NCBI GenBank assembly: GCA_013151315.1
Contig: JAADIN010000144.1
Location: 1 to 8,230, forward strand
DNA: 8,230 bases
Direction of reading: 5' to 3'
Origin: Planctomycetota bacterium
Lineage (GTDB): Bacteria; Planctomycetota; Planctomycetia; Pirellulales; Lacipirellulaceae
Part shown: one piece after another, positions 1 through 5,333 of the stretch
Position numbering within the stretch: the first letter of the stretch is position 1
Layout: every line of letters begins with the position of its first letter
Translations under genes and position numbers: made by a program
The notes under the pieces: model-generated
Database searches by the model: none
Told to the model about the DNA's origin: nothing
The model's input: only the letters and a program-made list of their open reading frames with translations

Positions 1-40
1 TTTATACCAAAATGATGTCCGATTTCTATCGCAGTTTTAA
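1..40 (+). CDS. pheS: Phenylalanyl-tRNA synthetase alpha subunit, C-terminal end only (partial)
   Basis: Only the last twelve codons lie in the window. Reading from base 2, they give LYQNDVRFLSQF followed by TAA at 38-40. Bacterial PheS proteins end in a very similar NDLRFLxQF sequence, and the next gene is pheT, so the identification is strong despite the short stretch. PheS is the catalytic subunit of the (alpha-beta)2 synthetase that charges tRNA-Phe in the cytoplasm. The gene begins to the left of the window. Its stop lies 33 bp before the pheT ATG, which fits a pheST operon. Confidence 0.85.
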   Translation, partial: LYQNDVRFLSQF

Positions 41-44
41 TAGG

Positions 45-61
45 AGCCGCCGCTCGCGGCT
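45..61 (+). repeat. Small hairpin in the pheS-pheT gap
   Basis: AGCCGC at 45-50 and GCGGCT at 56-61 form a perfect 6-bp stem around the loop CGCTC. A G-T pair (44 with 62) can extend it. It fills much of the 33-bp gap between pheS and pheT. The only Shine-Dalgarno-like sequence before pheT, AGGAG at 42-46, runs into the left arm and is about 28 nt from the ATG. The stem may therefore influence pheT translation or processing of the pheST message. No T-run follows, so it does not look like a terminator. Confidence 0.5.
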
Positions 62-73
62 TAGCCAAAGCAA

Positions 74-2089
74 ATGATTGTTAGTTGGAACTGGCTGAAA
101 GAATACGTCGACCTCTCGATGACGGTTGATGAGCTTACCGATCGTCTGACCCTTACCGGTTTGAATCTGGAGGGGGTCGAAAAACTTGATGGCGACGTGG
201 CCATCGATCTCGAAGTGACCAGCAATCGGCCCGATTGCCTGGGGCATATTGGCGTCGCGAGAGAAATTGCCGTTCTTTGGGAGCGGGCACTGAAAAGGCC
301 AGCTGCTAAGCCGCAAGCGGCAGGGGCGGAGGTCGAGAGTTTGACGAGCGTGGTCGTTGAGTGCCCCGAGCTATGCCCCCGCTATACGGCTCGTGTGATT
401 CGTGGCGTAAAAATCGGCCCTAGTCCTGACTGGCTGGTTGACCGATTGAAATCGGTGGGGATCGCGGCGATTAACAATGTGGTCGACGTCTCGAACTATG
501 TGATGATGGAGAGCGGACAGCCGCTGCACACGTTTGATTTTGCGAAGCTGAGGGGCCAAAAAATTCTTGTTCGGCACTCGAAGCCGGGCGAAAAATTTAC
601 CGCCATCAACCACCAAGAGTACGAGCTGGCCGAGGGAACTTGTGTGATCGCCGACGAGCAGCGTGCGGTCGCGCTGGCTGGGGTGATGGGCGGGGCCGAG
701 ACCGAAGTTTCGGACGAGACGGTCGACCTGTTGATCGAGTCGGCCGATTTTGCGCCGCTCTCGGTGCGAAACACGGCCCGGCGGCACAATTTGCAGAGCG
801 ATTCCTCGTATCGCTTCGAGCGAGGCGTGGATCCCGATTGCATCGATTGGGCCAGCCGACGCTGCTGCCAACTGATTTTGGAGTTGGCCGGCGGCGAACT
901 GGCCGATGGCGTAATCGATATTGCTCAGCCTGCCGAGCCTCGACCGACGATCAAACTCCGCTTCGCCGAGTTGCCCCGCATTCTCGGCATCAAAATTCCC
1001 ACAGAAAAAGTCCAAAAAATCCTCGTCGAACTTGGCTGCGAAGAGACGCATATCTGCGACCACTGCATCAAAGTCGTTCCGCCTAGTTGGCGAGCCGACC
1101 TGACACGCGAGATCGATTTGATCGAAGAGGTCGCGCGAATTCATGGCTACGAGCAGATTCCTGAAGACGCGGGCGTAAAGATGGTCGCTTCGCAACGCAG
1201 CTTGGAAGACCGGGTTTACGAGCAAGTGCAAGGGGTCTTGCTTGCGGCCGGGTTCGACGAAGCGATGACCCTTAGTGCGGTCGACCGGAAGTGGGTCGAC
1301 GTGTTTCGTCCTTGGTCTGCCGAAGAGCCGCTCGTCGTTAGTATGCCGGTACTCCGGCGAGCTGATTGTTTGCGGCAAACCTTGGTGCCGAGCTTGCTTC
1401 AAGCCCGACGGACAAACGAAACACTTTCAAATTCGACGATCGAGTTGTTCGAGATTGCCAACATTTATCTTTCTCGACAGGGCCAGATTCCCCAGCAGCG
1501 GCGCATGCTCGCGATCAACAGCGGCGAAAGTTTTGCCGTGATGAAGGGCGTGGTTGAAGCGCTGGTTGCCAAGGTTGCACCGGGCAGCCAACTGGATGTG
1601 AGCCAGCACGACGACAAATTTTTTACGGCTGGCCGAGGTGCTCAATTAAGCCTCGCAGGACGCCAGATAGGCTTCCTTGGCGAAGTGAGCCAATGGGGAC
1701 TCGATCAATTTGAGTTGCGCAGCGGAACGACCATCGCCGAACTCGATCTCGATCAACTTGTCGAAGCAGCGGTCCCTATCCGCACGGTCGCGTCGCTTTC
1801 GCCCTATCCTCCGGTGGGCCGCGATCTCAATGTCGTGTTTGACGAAAGCATCCGTTGGGCCGACGTCGAGAAAATCGTCCGCACGGGCGGCGGCGAGCTG
1901 CTCGAAAGCCTCGCTTTTCAAGAAATTTATCGGGATGCCGACCGACTCGGAGCCGACAAAAAAAGTCTTTTGCTGAGCATCTTGCTCCGCTCGGCGACAG
2001 GGACCATGACCAACGAGCAGGCCGACGAGGTTCGCGACCGCATTGTCAAAGCGCTCGGCAAAGAGCTTGGTGGCGAGCTACGAGCGTAA
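74..2089 (+). CDS. pheT: Phenylalanyl-tRNA synthetase beta subunit, short form without the EMAP-II (B2) domain
   Basis: This is the beta subunit of the synthetase that attaches phenylalanine to tRNA-Phe; with PheS it forms the cytoplasmic (alpha-beta)2 enzyme, and it normally carries the editing site for mischarged Tyr-tRNA. Visible parts, in order: B1 segment at 1-57, ending in NRPDCLG (51-57); B3/B4 region at about 93-285, with NNVVDVSNYV (134-143), GQPLHTFD (148-155), ALAGVMGG (200-207) and SYRFERGVDP (245-254); B5 at about 290-363, with PSWRADL and EEVARIHGYE; catalytic-like core at about 370-570; FDX-ACB anticodon-binding domain at about 575-671, starting SLSPYPPVGRDL. The length is 671 residues against about 790-800 in E. 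coli. The missing part is the EMAP-II-like B2 domain: residues GVEKL (34-38) run directly into DGDVAIDLEVTSNRPDCLG. The ATG at 74 fits the usual N-terminus (WLKEYV). There is no Shine-Dalgarno sequence at normal distance. Confidence 0.97.
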   Translation: MIVSWNWLKEYVDLSMTVDELTDRLTLTGLNLEGVEKLDGDVAIDLEVTSNRPDCLGHIGVAREIAVLWERALKRPAAKPQAAGAEVESLTSVVVECPELCPRYTARVIRGVKIGPSPDWLVDRLKSVGIAAINNVVDVSNYVMMESGQPLHTFDFAKLRGQKILVRHSKPGEKFTAINHQEYELAEGTCVIADEQRAVALAGVMGGAETEVSDETVDLLIESADFAPLSVRNTARRHNLQSDSSYRFERGVDPDCIDWASRRCCQLILELAGGELADGVIDIAQPAEPRPTIKLRFAELPRILGIKIPTEKVQKILVELGCEETHICDHCIKVVPPSWRADLTREIDLIEEVARIHGYEQIPEDAGVKMVASQRSLEDRVYEQVQGVLLAAGFDEAMTLSAVDRKWVDVFRPWSAEEPLVVSMPVLRRADCLRQTLVPSLLQARRTNETLSNSTIELFEIANIYLSRQGQIPQQRRMLAINSGESFAVMKGVVEALVAKVAPGSQLDVSQHDDKFFTAGRGAQLSLAGRQIGFLGEVSQWGLDQFELRSGTTIAELDLDQLVEAAVPIRTVASLSPYPPVGRDLNVVFDESIRWADVEKIVRTGGGELLESLAFQEIYRDADRLGADKKSLLLSILLRSATGTMTNEQADEVRDRIVKALGKELGGELRA

Positions 2090-2151
2090 TCGCTAGCGAA
2101 GAGTAGCTCGGCCCCTCAAAACCGGTGCAACCGATTCGATGCATCTCTCTT

Positions 2152-2180
2152 TTGACCGCAGTGCTTGGGCGACCTATATA
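2152..2180 (+). promoter_or_regulatory. Candidate sigma-70 promoter for the coiled-coil gene
   Basis: TTGACC at 2152-2157 (5 of 6 matches to TTGACA) and TATATA at 2175-2180 (4 of 6 to TATAAT) are separated by exactly 17 bp. Transcription would start near 2187, about 100 nt before the ATG at 2286. This would let the coiled-coil gene be transcribed independently of pheST. The evidence is sequence match only. Confidence 0.45.
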
Positions 2181-2204
2181 TCTTTGGAATACTATCGTTC
2201 GCAT

Positions 2205-2258
2205 GAGGCCCTTTCCCTGACGAGGGGAGCGGCCTCTCCTGGCCTGGGCCCTGCCCAG
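2205..2258 (+). promoter_or_regulatory. Two GC-rich hairpins between pheT and the coiled-coil gene
   Basis: Hairpin 1 pairs GAGGCC (2205-2210) with GGCCTC (2231-2236). After one C/C mismatch the stem continues, 2212-2218 against 2223-2229 including G-T pairs, and closes on a GACG loop. Hairpin 2 pairs CTGGGC (2244-2249) with GCCCAG (2253-2258) around a three-base loop. If the promoter at 2152-2180 is real, both lie in the 5' leader of the coiled-coil gene. Otherwise they could end the pheST transcript. There is no T-run directly after either stem (only CTTTT near 2277-2281), so a classical intrinsic terminator is not well supported. Confidence 0.45.
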
Positions 2259-2285
2259 CGCTAAACATTTCGGCATCTTTTGATC

Positions 2286-3851
2286 ATGGAAGAATCTCCA
2301 TCCTTGGCCAACTCCGGTCGTGATCGGTCTTCAGAGACAGGAGAGACGCTGCGCATCTTGCGCAAGCAAGCCGATCAGACTCTCGATGGGCATCGTCGCC
2401 GAATGACGAATATCGAGTCGGACTTGAATCTACATTTCCAACAGATTACTGAGGAGTTGGCGCGAGATCGGGTCGTCGACGAAATGGAAGTGGAGTCTTC
2501 GCAAAAGCTGCAAGCAGAGTTTCAACATTGTCGGGAGATGCTCACTCAAGTCGAAGGAGACCTGGAAGGACTTCGCCAAGAAGCGGAAGAGACCCGTGCT
2601 CAGCTTGACGAGCGAACGAAAGAGCTGGAACAACTCCGTGATCAGTCGTCTGGCGAAACGGTCGATCACAAGGCTCGTTTTTCTGAGCAGAAAGCGGAAT
2701 GCGAACGACTCCGGCAACAAGACAAAACAAGCCGAGCCGAATGCGACCGATTGAGCGAAGAGTTCAATCAACTCCAGGAGGCTCTTGTTCAAGCCCAAAG
2801 GGAATCGGAATCGTTTCAAGAGCAATTCTCCACTCTCTCGGTGGAACATCGAGCGCAACTAGCCGAGCGAACCGAGAACCAGGAACAGTTGCAGCAACAG
2901 ATCGACGAGACGCAGTCGGAACGGGATCGCCTTGCGGAGCAGTTGGAACAGCTACGTGAAAAAAGCCATGGAATGGCTGACGAGACGGCTCGCCTTCAAG
3001 GGGAACTCGAGACCGCCAGTCAATTTCGAGACGAATTGCAGTCGGTTCAAGAGGAGTTGGGATCTCAGCAGGAGCAATATCGCGAAACTTGCCAGTCGCA
3101 TGAATCGGCGGAGGCAAAGCACCAAAAATCCGAAGAGCAGTTACGAGCAGAGCGCGATGTTTTGGCAACTCGCGTCGAGGAACTGGAGAACGCCCCGCCT
3201 GCGGAATCCGGCACGGACAATCAACAGGAACTCTCCGACCTCGAACGACGTTTTGAAATGGCTGCCGAGGAAGTGCAGCAGTTGAAGCAAGACAACGCGT
3301 CGCTTCAAGAGCAGCTCAGCAGTGCCCCGTGCGAGAGCCCCGTCGCCGTCGACGAAAGTGGACCTCTCGACTGGCAAGCACAGAAAGCGATGCTGATCGC
3401 GGAGCTCGAAGCGGAAGAGCATGGCGGCGTGGCTGCCGAGCGATGTGAGGCTCGCACCACGATCGAAGGAACGATTTCGATTACCGATCGCGTCGTGGCT
3501 GGAAAAGAGGAAGAGATTCAACAGCTACAAAAGCTGCTCGACTCGCGACCTGCGGAGGAGCCGATCGCCGAAGCGCCGTCGGAGCCTCACGCAGAATTGT
3601 TCGACCAGGACGAATTGATCCAAGCCGAGCGAACACGACTTCAGCAGATTACGGAAGCCATGGACGCCAAGCTTCGCGAAGCCGAGCTCGAAATTTCGGT
3701 CAAACGTGCCACGCTGGCCCGCGAGCAGGCAGCGCTGCAAGAAAAGTTGGCCCAGCTCCCCGAAGAAAAGGTCGTAGACGAAGAACCCGAAGCTACTGGC
3801 AAACCGCGTCGACGCTGGCTTTCTGCTCTGGGACTGAAAGAGGACGAGTAA
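2286..3851 (+). CDS. Coiled-coil protein of unknown function
   Basis: I do not recognise a family with a known role. The 521-residue protein is very rich in Glu, Gln, Arg and Leu, with heptad-like patterning from about residue 20 to 300, about 312 to 345, about 360 to 420 and about 441 to 493. These stretches are separated by Pro/Ser-rich breaks near 301-311, 346-361 and 420-440. No signal peptide, membrane segment or ATPase (Walker) motif is visible, so it is probably cytoplasmic and structural or scaffolding. It is not an SMC protein, although automatic pipelines often label such sequences that way. Internal similarity is visible: residues 126-165 align without gaps to 186-225 with 16 of 40 identical, and RAQLDERT (104-111) resembles RAQLAERT (189-196). 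The C-terminus is distinctive: GKPRRRWLSALGL (505-517), then KEDE. The ATG at 2286 is preferred over an in-frame TTG two codons earlier. No Shine-Dalgarno sequence is seen. Confidence 0.85.
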   Translation: MEESPSLANSGRDRSSETGETLRILRKQADQTLDGHRRRMTNIESDLNLHFQQITEELARDRVVDEMEVESSQKLQAEFQHCREMLTQVEGDLEGLRQEAEETRAQLDERTKELEQLRDQSSGETVDHKARFSEQKAECERLRQQDKTSRAECDRLSEEFNQLQEALVQAQRESESFQEQFSTLSVEHRAQLAERTENQEQLQQQIDETQSERDRLAEQLEQLREKSHGMADETARLQGELETASQFRDELQSVQEELGSQQEQYRETCQSHESAEAKHQKSEEQLRAERDVLATRVEELENAPPAESGTDNQQELSDLERRFEMAAEEVQQLKQDNASLQEQLSSAPCESPVAVDESGPLDWQAQKAMLIAELEAEEHGGVAAERCEARTTIEGTISITDRVVAGKEEEIQQLQKLLDSRPAEEPIAEAPSEPHAELFDQDELIQAERTRLQQITEAMDAKLREAELEISVKRATLAREQAALQEKLAQLPEEKVVDEEPEATGKPRRRWLSALGLKEDE

Positions 3852-3914
3852 GTGAATGCGGAATGTTAGGCCCGCATGCATTCCACATTCCGAAATCCGA
3901 CTTCCGCATTCACT
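3851..3914. terminator. Inverted repeat across two facing stop codons, likely bidirectional terminator
   Basis: AGTGAATGCGGA (3851-3862) is the exact reverse complement of TCCGCATTCACT (3903-3914), giving a 12-bp stem around a 40-nt loop. The arms touch the stop codons of both convergent genes: TAA at 3849-3851 on the + strand and TGA at 3912-3910 on the - strand. A second, mutually exclusive stem pairs CGGAATGT (3859-3866) with ACATTCCG (3885-3892). Neither strand has a clear T-run after the stem, so the terminator role is inferred from position between convergent genes. Confidence 0.5.
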
Positions 3915-4422
3915 CGACCGATTCGCCGTCCAGACGGTAGATCGCTAAGTGATTTCCATCCGGTCCGACGATTTCTTCCAAACCAAAAGTTCCCTCGACG
4001 GCAATGGGGCGGATCGAATACTCGGCCGTCTGACCTTCGTTCATATGCACGAGAATGCAATCGAAGATCGCAGCTCCTGGGCCAAAGCAACATTCCAAGT
4101 TGTCGCGTACCAAGACAAATTGCTTCAGACCACGTTTCTTGAGCGTGGGAAACATGAAGCCACGAATGCGAATCCGACGTCCCAATAGTTCCTCAATCTT
4201 GGGCGTCAGCAGCGATCGCTCGAAGGGATCGGTCTTCTCCATCTCGAATTTGATGTCGTCGAAAGAGGAATCGACGATTGCTTGCTTGAGAGGCGCTGGG
4301 ACGACCGGCGCTACCTGGTCGTGCTCGATCTCGGTCGACGCGCTGGTTGAGGTACGATTGCAACCGCTGGAAAGCAAGAGGCTCAAGGCGAGTAAAACAA
4401 AAAGTAGGCGAGCCAAAATCAT
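3910..4422 (-). CDS. Predicted lipoprotein with DUF3299-like domain
   Basis: This is a 170-residue envelope protein. It starts with a hydrophobic signal and the lipobox LSSGC, so Cys21 should be lipidated and the protein anchored to a membrane. After a Ser/Thr/Pro-rich linker (about 22-45) comes a compact domain at about 75-170, with RRIRIRGFMFP (82-92), QFVLVRDN (101-108) and ECCFGPGA (110-117), then GTFGLEE and a final IYRLDGE strand. The domain resembles DUF3299 proteins, some of which lie beside MacB/FtsX-like ABC permeases; the biochemical function is not established. The same RDNxECCFG motif occurs in the upstream gene. The start codon overlaps the upstream stop as ATGA (4422-4419), so translation is probably coupled. 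No Shine-Dalgarno sequence precedes the ATG. Cys111 and Cys112 are candidate metal or redox residues; this is inference. Confidence 0.8.
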   Translation of the reverse strand: MILARLLFVLLALSLLLSSGCNRTSTSASTEIEHDQVAPVVPAPLKQAIVDSSFDDIKFEMEKTDPFERSLLTPKIEELLGRRIRIRGFMFPTLKKRGLKQFVLVRDNLECCFGPGAAIFDCILVHMNEGQTAEYSIRPIAVEGTFGLEEIVGPDGNHLAIYRLDGESVE

Positions 4423-5138
4423 TGGAGGTAGTCGACCTCGAGCAAATAGACGGGATGACTTTCGTTCTGACGAAGGTTTTGCGGCATGCTGCGCAGCGTT
4501 CCCCCGGCACGGATCAACCGTCGCGAATCATCGGCGGTCCGTGAGCCGGCCATCGTGACGAACACCTGGTCGTAGTATTTTACTTTGGATTGATCTCCAA
4601 AGCAGCATTCGTTGTTGTCACGGACCAAGAGGAAATGCCGTGCATGGCGTCGCACGGGCGACCCTTCTTGGGTCACCGAAGTGCCCGGGCGCATGTATCC
4701 CTTGATAAATACTTTTTGCCCTTCCAACTGTTGGACCGCCTCGGGCACGATATGGCCGTTTCGTACTTCCACTTCATCAGGCCGAAGTTCGTAAAAAGGA
4801 ATGCGCACATAGCCGTCAGGAACTTCGGTAGCATGGACGTAGCCTGCGTAACTCAAGCCGCCGACCAATCCGATCGCGGAAAGAACGACTCCGAGAACGG
4901 CGACTTTGCTGCCGCTCAGTTGGTTGGGCATCGATCGGATCTTTGCCAAGGCGATCAAGCCAACGACTAGCCCCACGATGGGAATCGGACTCAACATCAG
5001 ACTGGATTGCAAGCTCTCGCCTCCTGCGGCAAACATGAGCAGCGACAATACGCCAAAGATGGCAGCAGCGATGGCGCTGCTGCTCAACGGGCGATATTCA
5101 AAATCGTCGAGATCAGAAAGGTTTTCTGTGGTGGCCAT
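4419..5138 (-). CDS. Membrane protein: DUF4190-like N-terminus plus DUF3299-like domain
   Basis: This 239-residue protein has two parts. The N-terminal part has three hydrophobic segments, about 21-40, 47-67 and 78-101. The central segment, with VGLVVGLIALAKIRS and a following GSKVAVLGVVL, resembles DUF4190 small membrane domains. The C-terminal part (about 105-239) is soluble, begins ATEVPDGYVRIPF, and has VFIKGYMRP (133-141), HFLLVRDNNECCFG (168-181) and a final YLLEVDYLQ. This layout matches the lipoprotein encoded next, so the two domains are probably paralogues: one held by TM segments, the other by a lipid. With an odd number of TM segments the soluble domain should lie on the opposite side of the membrane from the N-terminus, likely periplasmic. 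The stop overlaps the next start (ATGA). A 195-bp gap separates it from the gene upstream, so it may have its own promoter. Function unknown. Confidence 0.8.
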   Translation of the reverse strand: MATTENLSDLDDFEYRPLSSSAIAAAIFGVLSLLMFAAGGESLQSSLMLSPIPIVGLVVGLIALAKIRSMPNQLSGSKVAVLGVVLSAIGLVGGLSYAGYVHATEVPDGYVRIPFYELRPDEVEVRNGHIVPEAVQQLEGQKVFIKGYMRPGTSVTQEGSPVRRHARHFLLVRDNNECCFGDQSKVKYYDQVFVTMAGSRTADDSRRLIRAGGTLRSMPQNLRQNESHPVYLLEVDYLQ

Positions 5139-5193
5139 AAGGTTTTCGCGGACTTCTGAGAGCTAGTTGAACTCCAACTGAAACGAAGTAGGA

Positions 5194-5222
5194 TATTTAC
5201 CACAGAGACACGGAGAGCCCAA
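5194..5222 (-). promoter_or_regulatory. Weak candidate promoter for the two DUF3299-like genes
   Basis: Read on the - strand, TTGGGC (5222-5217) and TAAATA (5199-5194) are separated by 17 bp, but each matches the sigma-70 consensus at only about 3 of 6 positions. The spacer consists of the CACAGAGA-type repeat. It is reported because the 195-bp gap before the gene starting at 5138 is long enough to hold a promoter and this is the best-spaced pair I found. Confidence 0.2.
5201..5216. repeat. CACAGAGA-type short tandem repeat (8-bp unit, two copies)
   Basis: CACAGAGA (5201-5208) is followed directly by CACGGAGA (5209-5216). The flanking bases TTAC and GC make it resemble an ACCACAGAGACACxGAG motif that I recall as scattered through intergenic regions of several environmental bacteria, including planctomycetes. 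Its function is unknown. Confidence 0.6.
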
Positions 5223-5253
5223 CGCGGTATCGCCGCAATCAAGGGATTCTAGC

Positions 5254-5286
5254 CACAGATTGAACACGGATGAAACACCGATCAAA
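5254..5286. repeat. CACAGATTGAA-type short tandem repeat (11-bp unit, three copies)
   Basis: Three adjoining 11-mers are visible: CACAGATTGAA (5254-5264), CACGGATGAAA (5265-5275) and CACCGATCAAA (5276-5286). The shared pattern is CACnGATnnAA. It resembles a GCCACAGAT...ACACGGATGAA motif I recall as dispersed between genes in planctomycetes and other environmental bacteria. It lies 37 bp from the CACAGAGA-type repeat in the same gap. Function unknown. Confidence 0.65.
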
Positions 5287-5333
5287 AGAAAAGAATCTCG
5301 TGGTTGTATTTCCTTTAACTTTACGCAGTCGAG

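Noticed and set aside
371..1402. Long open frame (343 codons) on the - strand inside pheT
   Set aside because: It lies wholly opposite a well-conserved gene, has no recognisable domain or membrane segment, and its Arg/His/Asp-rich composition is typical of a shadow frame in GC-rich coding DNA.
2090..2099. TCGCTAGCGA palindrome directly after the pheT stop
   Set aside because: It has no spacer for a hairpin loop, no T-run and only five bases per arm; too short to call.
2280..2285. TTG start two codons before the ATG of the coiled-coil gene
   Set aside because: An ATG lies two codons downstream and nothing upstream favours TTG; the ATG at 2286 is the simpler choice.
2286..3851. SMC-type chromosome protein
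   Set aside because: Only coiled coil is present; there are no Walker A/B or signature motifs and no hinge domain.
5165..5179. AGTTG/CAACT inverted repeat before the gene starting at 5138
   Set aside because: A five-base stem with no supporting context is expected by chance.
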